From assembly GCF_029227915.1 (NCBI RefSeq), contig NC_079875.1, positions 15,548,001 through 15,612,000 on the forward strand: a DNA stretch of 64,000 nucleotides, read 5' to 3'. The position numbers were made by a program, and so were the translations under genes. This document shows positions 44,577 to 54,499 of this stretch, one piece after another. The first letter of the stretch is position 1, and every line of letters starts with the position of its first letter. Source of the DNA: Hydractinia symbiolongicarpus (Eukaryota > Cnidaria > Hydrozoa > Anthoathecata > Hydractiniidae). The notes beneath the pieces were generated by a model. That model had not been told where the DNA came from. It searched no databases and saw nothing but the letters and a program-made list of their open reading frames with translations.

Positions 44577-45945
44577 TTAAATCATCGACATGTAAAGAAT
44601 TTAAAAATCGTTCGGTAAATTTAGGATCAATGTCATCATAATTTTTAATATGTTTCGAAAGCGTTGCGTTCAGCAAAAATGGCGAGGCTGTTAAACCAAA
44701 TAAAACTCTACAAATTCGCCATTCCTCTAAAACGTTATTATCAAAATTGTCAAAGTCTATAGTATCAATGTTCTTAAACCACAAAAATCTTACATAGTCT
44801 CGATGGCCTGGAAACAAGGATATTTGTAGAAAAGCTTTTTCTATATCAGCAATAAAAGCTATGTTGTTGGCTCGAAATCTGGCTAAAACATCGAACAAAG
44901 GCGTGGCTATGGAGGGGCCAGGTTCCATATAATCGTTTAAAGAAGGACCATTTTTTTTTGCACTCCCATCAAAAACCATGCGCACCTTCGTAGTTGTTTT
45001 TTCTTCCCGTATCACTGGCTTATGCGGCAAAAAATGGGTGTGTCCTACAACGTGTTCATCTGGTGCCTTTTCAATTATTTGACAACTTTCTTGTTCTCGA
45101 ATAATGTTATCATATTGTTTCAACAATTCGCTTTTGTTTTTGAAAATTTTAATCATGTTTTTTAATCTTTGTTTTGAAAGATCATAGTTATCTTCAAGCA
45201 GATCGTGATCTTTTATGGGTAGCTTGACCTCATAACGATCTTTTTTAAATGTCACACCTGCTTCAATACCATGATCCGAAATCTCGTTTTCTTCTGATTT
45301 TTTAATTCTCATAGTCTCGATGTTCCAAAATCCCTGAACCAAGTCTTCAAGTGTTTTATTTTCACTCAACTCATTTTGCACTTTTAAAACATGAGTATTA
45401 ACAATGTTCACTGAAGTATCCAATTTAGTACCCATGACTCCGCCACTTGATGAAATTGCTGTGGGCCCACCTTTGGTGCTACGTTTCATGTCGTTTTTCA
45501 TAAAGGACCAATAATAATCCCCGCCAATCAAAATATCCACACTTAATGGTTGATTTTTTGGATTACTGTCCGCTAAATCGAGACGACACAGAAAAGGGTA
45601 GTTAGATTTTGCACCCTCGATGTTTTGGTTTGTCAAAGGATAGCATATTTCGGATACGAACGCGTTTACCGTAATATTTTCTTCGTCATTTTTCGTTTTA
45701 ACGGTAAATCTAACCATGTCCAAAGTTTTGTTTTGTTTAGCTCCTCCAAACGTTTTAAGACACATTTGTTTTTTGTCGATTGCTTTCAATTTCAATTTTT
45801 CCGCCGCTTGCGGAGAAATGTATGACATTTGACTGCCACTATCAAACAAAATTCTAAACCTGTGACAGTTTTTATCATCAGAAAAAATTTCTGCAGACGC
45901 AGTTTGTAACAAAACTGCGTTAAAATCACATTCAGTATTCGCCAC
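44566..45945 (-). CDS. BEL/Pao pol part 1: aspartic protease and RT fingers/palm
   Basis: 459-codon frame. It begins without ATG, so it is read from gag, either by a -1 shift near GGGAAC (about 45962) or in an ancestral continuous frame. The protease has DSGS at about residues 35-38 and a VDILIGGDYYW block. The RT has TTTKVRMVFDGSAK, FIADIEKAFLQI (first catalytic Asp), FGLTASPFLLNATL and HVDD at the C-terminus in place of the usual YVDD. The frame stops (TGA) nine codons after HVDD's Asp pair region, and the RT continues in the overlapping frame of part 2, so one base has been lost or gained here. Confidence 0.9.
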   Translation of the reverse strand: MANTECDFNAVLLQTASAEIFSDDKNCHRFRILFDSGSQMSYISPQAAEKLKLKAIDKKQMCLKTFGGAKQNKTLDMVRFTVKTKNDEENITVNAFVSEICYPLTNQNIEGAKSNYPFLCRLDLADSNPKNQPLSVDILIGGDYYWSFMKNDMKRSTKGGPTAISSSGGVMGTKLDTSVNIVNTHVLKVQNELSENKTLEDLVQGFWNIETMRIKKSEENEISDHGIEAGVTFKKDRYEVKLPIKDHDLLEDNYDLSKQRLKNMIKIFKNKSELLKQYDNIIREQESCQIIEKAPDEHVVGHTHFLPHKPVIREEKTTTKVRMVFDGSAKKNGPSLNDYMEPGPSIATPLFDVLARFRANNIAFIADIEKAFLQISLFPGHRDYVRFLWFKNIDTIDFDNFDNNVLEEWRICRVLFGLTASPFLLNATLSKHIKNYDDIDPKFTERFLNSLHVDDLNGG

Positions 45946-46106
45946 GTTATTGAAGTTCCCTCACCTTCATTCTGATCATTGCTATCCTGGTCTCGATTAC
46001 CCTTATTGCAAATAGACACATGATGACGTCCCTTACATTTAAAACATTTCCATCTAACTGTGCAGTGTCTTGCTACATGACCTGACTGTAGACATAAAAA
46101 GCATAA

Positions 46107-47171
46107 TCATTTCCTTTTTAAAATGGAAGAGCGCGCAGTCGGTTTGGAAACAATAGAGCAAAATTGCGGTTTGTGCCCTGGGTTTTCACAAAAAGCACAT
46201 TTTCTTTCTTTCGCATCGAAATTCCGTCGATTTCCAACATAAAGGGAAGCACCAGAAAAACAAGGGCTTTCCTCCTGACCGGTTGAAACTTTTTCTCGCG
46301 CTTCTAATTCAGTTTTAAAAGCTTGCATAACCTCGCTTACTTTCCATGCGTTTTTTCCAAGTTGGCGACTAATAATCAGACGCAATTCTCCTGGCAGTTT
46401 TTGCAATAACACAGGTATAAGCATTGAGCCAAAGTTTTGAGATTCAACTCCTAAAGATTGTAAACTACGCACTTGCGCCTCAGTTATATCGAACAATTGG
46501 CGTAAATTACGAACGTCAGAAATAGCCATGACAGGCTCCAAGTTTAATAGTTTATTCATATGTCCTGAAATTATCATTTGCGGATCTCCGAAGCGATCTT
46601 TTAACAAATTTAAAGCAATCTCATAATTATTATTACTCAGTTTTAAACCGCTTATCGTAGATGCAGCGTCTTTAACAACAAATCCTAACAAATAATTCAT
46701 TTTTTCAACATTAGACAAGTGATCGTTTTTGTCAACTGCTGCTTCAAAAGAATCAATAAATGAAAACCAATTAGTTGGATCGCCATCAAATTTTTTTATT
46801 TCAATTTTTGGTAGTTTAATAGAGCTTGAAGCACTAACTGACCTCGTACTGACTGTGTCACTTCTATCTTGTTTTGATTTTAGGAAACGATCAAGTATTA
46901 GCAGTTCATTTCTTACCCGTACTTCAAAGTCACTACTTTCTTGAGCATCTTTTATTAATTGATCTTCCTCTTCAATAATTTCGGAAATCTCTTCCGTAAT
47001 ACTTAAAAATTTTCCAAGTTTGCTCTCTATGGTAGTGTTCAACGTTTGCAATAACGTAAGTTTTTCTTCTTGATAATGTTCATAACAAGGTTTTATTTCT
47101 TCTCGTAAGTAATTTTCGATAACTTTTACTAACGTGTTTCTTATTCTTAACTTCTTTTCCAAAGGCAACAT
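46107..47171 (-). CDS. BEL/Pao gag
   Basis: 354 codons from ATG at 47169-47171. Residues 1-110 are helical and charged. From residue 119 (LPKIEIKKFDGDPTNWFSF) the protein follows the DUF1759-type Pao gag core that packs the particle. A zinc knuckle CAFCENPGHKPQFC is at about 325-338. TGA at 46109-46107 ends the frame, but the same frame continues directly into two more knuckles (CFLCLQSGHVARHC and CFKCKGRHHVSIC, 46100-46010), so the stop looks like a nonsense mutation in gag, or a read-through stop, rather than the natural end. Confidence 0.9.
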   Translation of the reverse strand: MLPLEKKLRIRNTLVKVIENYLREEIKPCYEHYQEEKLTLLQTLNTTIESKLGKFLSITEEISEIIEEEDQLIKDAQESSDFEVRVRNELLILDRFLKSKQDRSDTVSTRSVSASSSIKLPKIEIKKFDGDPTNWFSFIDSFEAAVDKNDHLSNVEKMNYLLGFVVKDAASTISGLKLSNNNYEIALNLLKDRFGDPQMIISGHMNKLLNLEPVMAISDVRNLRQLFDITEAQVRSLQSLGVESQNFGSMLIPVLLQKLPGELRLIISRQLGKNAWKVSEVMQAFKTELEAREKVSTGQEESPCFSGASLYVGNRRNFDAKERKCAFCENPGHKPQFCSIVSKPTARSSILKRK

Positions 47172-47296
47172 GTTTGTTTATAATACGTTTAAAATAAATA
47201 ATACTCTGTTTCTTCTAACACACACAACCACGTCTTCTTTCCTTTTTTAATATAATAAATAATTTAATAAATAACGTATAAATGATATCAAAACTA

Positions 47297-47314
47297 TCCG
47301 GCTCGGTTTGACCA
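47297..47314 (-). promoter_or_regulatory. Primer binding site of the BEL/Pao element
   Basis: Directly after the 5' LTR on the minus strand, starting TGGTCAAACCGAGCCGGA. The complement, TCCGGCTCGGTTTGACCA, has the form of a tRNA 3' end with CCA; the TCCGGCTCG part recalls tRNA-Tyr. The tRNA assignment is tentative. Confidence 0.6.
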
Positions 47315-47468
47315 TGTAATATCTCGTAAAAAGGAACTCATGAAAACGTATCTTATATCAACAAAATATTTTCTGTACTGCCGAAGCATCTAAAAAGTAT
47401 ACATCTACATCACATTCGTCACACGTGGCTTTAAGAGTCACGTGTTAAAAATACATAAATAATTAACA
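47315..47468 (-). repeat. BEL/Pao 5' LTR
   Basis: 154 bp, TG...CA, identical to the 3' LTR except one base. Carries the same inverted CACGTG pair. Confidence 0.95.
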
Positions 47469-48310
47469 ATATCTAAGTGATAAATTGCTGAGGCACGAGA
47501 AGCAGAAGTCAATGCTAACAACATAAATTATTTGTGAGTGAATTGAATGTTGCTTAAATTTGATTCGAAAGGTCATTTTTTCTTAATTGAAAACTCTATT
47601 AACCTAGGTCGCTCCATATACCTAGCTTGCAATGGTCTTAAATTGAAAACTCCATTACACCTAGGTTGCTCCATATACCTAAAATGCGGTGGTTTGGAAA
47701 TTGGAAACTCCATTTTACCTAGGTTGCTCCATATACCTAAATTTCGGTGGTTTGGAATTGAAACCTGTATCAACCAAAGTGGAAACTTTAGGATGCTGAT
47801 CAATAGTTTTGCCACCAACTGGTTCATGATAAGCTGATATGGCTGAATGATGACAACCTATGGTCCTATATTTTATGACTTTTTCAAACAGAGAAGCTAA
47901 GTAATCTAAGACCTTGTTCGCTTGGCAACAAAATGGATAAATTTGCCTCTTAGTACACCAGCTAGTCTATTTAAGCCCGGAAGAGTTGGCAGGCAACTCT
48001 GAAACTCCTGATGACAATAACTTATCCTTGAGATATTCCACGCCACTATTCCCAAGGAATTTCCCTTGACTAATGAATGTACCTCACCTATTAGGTCTCT
48101 CAGAATGGACATCTGGTGAGAAAGAAGAAGTAGTAATTCTACTGATAACCTCATTATATCCGGATACCAAACTACAGATTGCTAGGCAGATGTTGATATA
48201 ATAATTCTTTCCACTTTTCCCTACTCCACCTTCCTTAGTACTCTTGGAATTAGAGCAAAAGATGGAAGGCATATAACTTCCTGTGATTCGTCCATTTCTG
48301 TTAAAATGCA
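47469..48310 (-). pseudogene. DIRS linker and tyrosine recombinase N-terminal half
   Basis: Minus strand: linker LPSFALIPRVLRKV to GNSLGIVAWNIS, then the recombinase start SAISAYHEPVGGKTIDQHPK, a triplicated segment (see 47585-47765), and LLALTSASRASAIYHLD, which has the first catalytic Arg of tyrosine recombinases. The frame ends at the ATATC site where the BEL element entered, and continues in phase at 41745. Confidence 0.75.
47585..47765. repeat. Three 57-58 bp tandem units inside the DIRS recombinase
   Basis: CTAGGTYGCTCCATATACCTA occurs at 47604, 47661 and 47719 (period 57, 58). On the minus strand each unit encodes a FN.(K/R)P...RYMEQPR-like block, a segment normally present once near the recombinase N-terminus. 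Confidence 0.85.
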
Positions 48311-49869
48311 TCTGTTGCTATGTTGTAAGGGTCTGGTTTACAGACCATGCACAGTGGAATCTAATGACACATTCTAGACACATAAACAGGTCTACTTTCG
48401 GGAATCCCTTCATGTGACAAACATCTGTAAAAATCGAGGGAAAGACTCTCAATTGGCTTCCACATTCTGACCGCTCGAAGTTATTCCGCAGTAATCGTGA
48501 TCCCATTGTGTAGGAGGTAAGTCAATATGTCCTTGCAGTACCTCTCATTTTCAACAGAAAAGGTAGAGCTGTCTATCTGTAAATTGATCGATTTTAGCTG
48601 GGTTTTTTTGTTAAAAATTAAAAGGGCGAGTTTTACTGCCTGCCTTTAATTCTAAAAGTTGTTGTTCTAATTCTGTACAAAGGCCACCTGTTGATTTCTC
48701 TTGATAATATGCTTCTCAGTCCTGTTTGGAAGCATATGTACGGATAGGGACCTGTCACTGTGCCTGGATCATATACTGCCCGTTGTAAATCTGTAGATTG
48801 TTTATCCACCAGATTAATTCCCATTTTGCCCCTTGATTCAAATAAATCACTACTAGTTAGTTGTGAAACGCTTTCGACTTTGAAATCTGTAGTTTTTGTA
48901 GATAGCGCAACTGTATTTGAGCAGGTAATACTGCGCTGAAATAGACAGTGTTAGGAGGCCAATCAACTTTGATAAATCCATAACAGTCACTGTTTTGTTT
49001 TTGTGAACCATCATGCACATATTTTTAATTTTGTCGTAGAAACTCTATTTTCTGTGTTGGTATCATCACTGACTTTTTTAAATTTAAAACAAACTCCAGA
49101 TTTTGGAGGAGAAAATTACAATGGCAATTACAGTTGCCATTACGACTTTTTTACTGATAAATCAGAAGAATATCGTCGAAATGAATGACTATTCGAATAT
49201 TTATCTGTTGCAACATGAAAATTAAAATCTTTAGTAATTTCGTAAAGGTTCTACGAGCCAGGCTTAAACCAAAACAGAGACACAGAAATTCCTTATACAT
49301 TTTTCGACCATTAAAACTGTATAAACTTTTTGAATGGTGGATGAAAAGGCACCCTGAAAAAGGAATTTTTTATATCCAGCTTGCATATGAAATATCCATG
49401 TTTCAAATTGTCTTGCAGACAATGCAAACCTTCTATTTTGAAGTGATAGTGGGGTATGTAACTGTTAAGCTTTTTAGATTTTTTTAGAAGGTAGAATGAA
49501 TGTCTCTTCCTCAACATTTCGCCTACCTCCATATGCACCAAGTCTCTCTGCTCTTAATTCAAGTTCGCAGAATGGGGAAGTAGGACCTGATTGATTGCTT
49601 CAACAGATCAATTTTTTATCCTCTAACATCGATGGAATATTTTGATTCGTTATGATCTTCCATGCTTGTAGGAAATGTTTAAGTCTTTCTGCAAGCGGTA
49701 CTTGTGGGGTAGTTCATGCAGAGAAGAGTTTTTGATCCATGGATGAACCATTTTTAGATTCTCCAGAGGAAGCAGATGTGGATAAAGCAAATTGTTGATT
49801 CTAGGTTTCACTCCTAATTTTAAATTTACTGCATTTGTTTTGATTTCTCCAAATATCAATTCTGAAATT

Positions 49870-50318
49870 TTTAAAAGTTGTTGTTGTTGGTCAAAGCTGC
49901 CATGTTCCTTTTTAAACGTAGTACGCTGTTGCTGATTTTACTGCCCTCCACCATAGATGTTTTTCTACTATGCGGAGGGCTGTTTTGAGGTGTTAATCTC
50001 TGCTCAAATCAGTTTATCGATAAAAACGTCTGCAATCTTAAGTGCCTTTCGCGAGTCTTAGGCATTAAATACAGTTTATGCAAGAAAAGACTTTTTGAAA
50101 GGGAATTTCAAGTATTAGCGGCGACAACGCAATGGTTTCCTTGGCTTTTGCTTTGATGTTATCTGACCGCCTAACCTGACTTTACTTCTAGGCATTCTAA
50201 TTTAGTATTTTTAGTAACGGGGTCAACTTGAAAACCATAATTTCTCGTTTACCAAAAGTTTCAAAAGCTTAAACTATCGGTTGGTTGAATTTACTTTATC
50301 GAAAATCAACTGTAACAC
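49870..50318. other. Non-coding DNA upstream of the DIRS element
   Basis: No gene seen; may contain the degraded 5' end of the DIRS element. Confidence 0.4.
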
Positions 50319-50321
50319 TAA

Positions 50322-50921
50322 AGGGGGATTTCCACTTCCAATTTTATCGGCGGGAACGGGAACAAGAAAAGAACAGAAATAAAAACGCGGGAAAGAAATG
50401 TAAACAAAAAGCGGCTTTTATTCCAAAGTTGAGCCGAAGAACTTTGTATTTATTATTGTTGTGTCACTTAAAAGAGAAAAGAAATAAAAAATATAAAAAA
50501 ATATTGGTCAGACAACTTTTTTTTAGGCTAAATTAGAGATTATAACATTTTACTGAAGGAATGAAATGATAGAGAAATTATACTTGTAGTGTCCCCTACC
50601 AACATACATGGGGGAAAGCTAAAATTGAACGAAGGTATCTTCGGTTGAGTTGTAATTGTCTGTGAACTTATCACCTTCGTACTAGTACTGCGACACCATC
50701 TTGAATTAAATGTTTGCAAAATTGACAGGATTTGATTGAATATTTATTTTCCTATCCAGCCAGCTCTTGGAAAAAATTTGGATTCGATTCAACTTTTACC
50801 CGGGACAGAAAGAGCAGGAAAGTTTTCCCGTGGAAAAGCGAAAAGGGTGAATTGCGCATGCTCACGTGATCATTTTCCGGTTCGGTTCCCGTTAAAAAAA
50901 CTTAGAAATGGAAATCCACCT
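50322..50921. mobile_element. 600 bp PIF/Harbinger-type MITE
   Basis: Flanked by TAA (50319-50321 and 50922-50924). The left end begins AGGGGGATTTCCACTTCC and the right end, inverted, AGGTGGATTTCCATTTC. Further in, GGAACGGGAACAAGAAAAG-like and CGGTTCCCGTT sequences are also inverted. The terminus resembles that of the MITE at 5967-6378. No protein-coding frame. Confidence 0.85.
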
Positions 50922-50924
50922 TAA

Positions 50925-53000
50925 GGGTAGATTTAAACCTCCAGAATTTCGTTATTTTTCTCTGGCTAGCTGTAGCTGTGTACATCTTCCGATTGGTAGG
51001 CCCAGATCCAGGGTTAGTCAGATGTGTGTAAATTTGACGAAAAATTTATGGTTCACAACCCCTTCAATATGGCCTTAGCGATGTTGACGTCATAATTGTG
51101 ACGTCGCTACAATGTGGAATGAGAGAGTTGCAAGTCATGGCTAACAGATTTTGACTGATTCATTTTGACTAATCAGTCACTTAGTCAGTCAAGAAGAAAA
51201 TAGCTTTGGCTTGCAATTTTTCCCATCTTTTTTCAGGGGCAAGTGACGTCGAAATCGTAACGTAATTTTCACATTGTGTGTGTAGCCCAGTTCGCTTGGA
51301 TCTTTTCCGTACTATAAAGGCCACTGGACACATGCTGGTGCGTGTTCTTGCTTATTTAAAGTATAATAATGGTGAATAAGAGCATTTTCATCTCCTGAGG
51401 ATTTTTATCCCTAGGTTGGTTCAGGCAGCATTGAAATTTAAGTGCAGATATGTACATTCCATCTAAGGCGAGGTGTGAAGATAAAAGAAATTTTGCTTTA
51501 TGATGAAAAGCTTGTTTTTTACTCTCCAACACAGCATAACTTGTTGTTAAAAGTTTTAAGTACATTAGCTACAAAAAGGATGAAGGGCATACTCAGAACA
51601 GACTATTAAAATGGCCACAAAAAGATTAAATTAAGCTACCTGTCTTTTAATTGATTTTCCTTGAACAGATTTTCTTGTCATTGTGAAGGAATTTTTTCTC
51701 AATTAATAGTTGTGTTGTTGTCAAAAGCACAAAATTGGTATAACATAACATAAAAAAAGAACAACACTGGATTAAGAATTTTGTTTGCATGAATACCAAC
51801 GCAAAGTTTAATTTTTTGTAATTCTTATCGAAAAAGTTTCAAACTGCGATTTTCTCTATACTAATGCAATTTATTCGAGCATAAATTTGTTTTTAATATT
51901 TTTGGGATGTTTATATATATATCGTTAGTACTATCAGAGAAGTAAAGAAGTTTTGTAGACACGTATGTATCTTCAAGCAAGATTGAGTAATAAAATTACA
52001 TTTGTAAAAAATATTATTGGCTTATTAATTACGTTTGAACGTGATTTACACTTCAGCATATGTTGTAGTTTATCTTCTGCCTTAATATGTTTTGGTGTAA
52101 ATACACAGCTATGAAAATAACCATTTCAGCGTAAAGAAATAGTGGTATTTCAGTGTGAAGAGATAGTGGTATATATAAAGAATACAACAACTGTCTATTG
52201 CTCAAATTTATCTTTTATCGTAATAAGTGCTCCCATGGATAAAGTTCATGGTATCAAAGTTTTGTTGTCATAGTTTCCAACAAAATTAGAAAGAAATTAT
52301 CAAGATCGTTGTAAGAATAGAATCAAGTGTTCTGCAGTAAAGAGAGGGCATATTAGCTTTCTAGCCATAGTCTCATAAATATTATATATAGCTAGCGCGC
52401 TATATGCATAACTCTTGGAATTACATCACTAAGCCTTGTAGCTGGATAACTACTATTAATTTGCAGGGATGTGTACCTATATTTAACTCCCCAAAGCTTT
52501 ATCAAGAGTTAAAGACTAAATTTCTAGCCTCTCTCTGCAATACAAAAATTAAAGAATTCTAATTTTTAACATCAATCACAAGTAATAGTTTCTTGTAACT
52601 AGTTAGCAAGATAGCCATGTGCATAGCTATAGTTTCTGTTAAAACAAATATTTCCTGTTTCCCGTCGCTGTACTTCCTTTAATATCACTACTACAAGAAT
52701 CACAAATATTTGTACTACCCTGTTTAAACAATCCATTTTATCGAAAAGGCAGTTAACCCACAATAATAAAACTTCAAAAGTTGTAAACTTATTTTTCCTT
52801 ATTTGCGTGTATCCCAAATAAAATGTTCAACACTTGCCCCATTTTTAAAATACGGCCTCGTTTTGATTTACGGCTAATGAATATGGAACATGGGGTATTC
52901 CCCCGATCTGAAACGTGATATAGTTTTTATGTGTAACCACAAGCAGTTTGTAGCAAAAATGTTCCTTCGTTATATATAAGCTTGGTAAAAAAAATTACGT
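50925..53000. other. Non-coding AT-rich DNA
   Basis: No supported gene. Contains TGACGTC sites near 51082-51110 and 51245 and short AT-rich frames only. Confidence 0.45.
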
Positions 53001-53302
53001 ACTGTTGACTTGCAACGGGTAATCCGTTGTAATAACCCTCTGTTAGAGGTTGCGGTGCACATATTGGTCTGCGTAAAAAAAAAATACATGATGTGTTCTA
53101 CGATTCAAACATTCAACTTCCAAGCTGCAAATAACAAATTACATCAACTTCAATTTGGAAACATGAACAAGCTCCAACAACTTTCAAGCTACAACAACTG
53201 TGAAACTGCAATGCAATTTCTAAACTTTGAGAATTCAACTTCAATTTGCCAACAAGCCACAACAACTTTCAAACTGCAACAACTTGAAGCTAGATAAATT
53301 CG

Positions 53303-53745
53303 ATGTGCCAACAAGATAGAACCTACGTAAATTCAATGTGGCAGCAGCTTAGAAGCTACATAAATTCGATGTGCCAACAACTTAGAAGCTACATAAATCC
53401 GATGTGGCAGCAACTTAGAAGCTACATAAATTCGATGTGGCAGCAACTTAGAAGCTACATAAATTCGATGTGGCAGCAACTTAGAAGCTACATAAATTCG
53501 ATGTGGCAGCAACTTAGAAGCTACATAAATTCGATGTGGCAGCAACATAGAAGCTACATAAATTCGATGTGCCAGCAACTTAAAAGCTACATAAATTAGA
53601 TGCGGCAACAACTTAGAAGCTACATAAATTCGATGTGACAGCAACTTAGAAGCTATATAAATTCGATGTAGCAGCAACTTGGAATCCATATAAACTTCGA
53701 AGTGGTAGCAACCTAAAAGCTATATAAACATCGATATGATAGCAA
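53303..53745. repeat. 33 bp minisatellite, about 13 copies
   Basis: Consensus unit has AGCTACATAAATTCGATG followed by TGGCAGCAACTTAGA. Units 3-7 are almost identical, outer units diverge, and the sequence just upstream (53100-53300) has shorter CAACTTCAAGCTRCAACAA relatives. Because the period is a multiple of three, frames stay open on both strands (11-residue repeats such as MWQQLRSYINS), which is a by-product of the array rather than evidence of a gene. Confidence 0.92.
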
Positions 53746-53749
53746 CTTG

Positions 53750-54490
53750 AAAGCTTCAACAGCTGTGTGGTGGTAGCAAGAAATAAAAATGAAGTGTAAA
53801 TAATCTGTATATAATAATTAAGTTGTAAATAAATTTGTGAGAAATGAAAAAAAAAGTTTTCCACAAAAAAGCGAATAGTACAGCCGCCGAATGGGGCCAA
53901 TACAGAACAGAATATTTCGAAAACACAATATATTTTAAATACACAGTACAAGAATATTCTGAAAATGCTTCAAACTTTTTCAAATACGAAAATACAAAAG
54001 TACAAATATATTCTCAATATATTCTCTGCAAACTTATACACGGTACACAAATATTTTGAAAACGCTGAAACTTTCTGAAGACACAAAATAAAAAGATTCT
54101 AGAAGCATCTTAGAAACGAAAGCAGACGTGGAAAGTAGATAGAAAGTTTAAATGACAATTTTTGCTACAAGTGTGGAAATAAATAAAGATGCCACTAAAA
54201 GCCTGGAAGAGTCTAGAAACAAAGTTAGTTTTAAACCGAAAAACCAAAGCTCCCCTACTCCCATATGCAAATATTAAAAAGTGAAAGTCAAGAAGAAAGT
54301 GCATTAGGATACTGTTCATGTCACTGGTTTATTGAGAGAAAAACGATCGTAAAGTTATAGTACATGAAGGAAACTTTCCTTACAAGTGGACCTTGATTGC
54401 CCTGCTTCTCGTGTTCTGCAAGCTGCAATAAACAAGAATCGATATTTGTGTGCTTTAGATTCATATGTATTGACCCTGATCTAAAATTTT
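53750..54490. other. Non-coding DNA
   Basis: AT-rich, with AATATTYTGAAAAC and AAATAC-type short repeats near 53920-54060. No gene seen. Confidence 0.4.
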
Positions 54491-54499
54491 TTTTTCCAG

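Larger units (their letters stand above)
41746..47468 (-). mobile_element. BEL/Pao LTR retrotransposon, nearly full length, recently inserted
   Basis: Two 154 bp direct repeats (41746-41899 and 47315-47468) with TG...CA ends differ at one base in 154, and the element is flanked by ATATC on both sides (41741-41745, 47469-47473). It reads on the minus strand: 5' LTR, primer binding site, gag with DUF1759-type core and zinc knuckles, protease, RT, RNase H, integrase, polypurine tract, 3' LTR. This order (integrase last) with a Pao-type gag and a DUF5641-like integrase tail places it in BEL/Pao. No envelope gene. Coding is interrupted by an in-frame TGA after gag and by frame changes in pol, so this copy is probably not autonomous. 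Confidence 0.95.
41330..49720 (-). mobile_element. DIRS-type retroelement remnant, split by a BEL/Pao element
   Basis: Minus strand, 5' end at the right. 49720-49310 is the reverse transcriptase start (RLKHFLQAWKIIT, then LNSYIPHYHFKIEGLHCLQD, CKLDIKNSFFRVPFHPPFKK). 48830-48640 is the RNase H region (WWINNLQIYNGQ, TGGLCTELEQQLLELKAG). Near 48380 is a VDLFM block, and 48300-48000 the linker (LPSFALIPRVLRKV, IISTSAWQSVVWYPDIMRLS, GNSLGIVAWNIS). 47860-47770 opens the tyrosine recombinase (SAISAYHEPVGGKTIDQHPK). The recombinase resumes left of the BEL element at 41745-41340. Stops and frame changes throughout; inactive. The terminal repeats of DIRS were not located. Confidence 0.8.

Noticed and set aside
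41746-47468. Envelope-bearing endogenous virus
   Set aside because: No frame between integrase and the 3' LTR; pol stops inside the LTR.
49003-49487. Plus-strand frames as genes
   Set aside because: They are antisense to the DIRS reverse transcriptase and RNase H.
53010-53689. Long frames over the minisatellite on both strands as a repeat protein gene
   Set aside because: Explained by a 33 bp period; no start context, splice signal or non-repeat domain.
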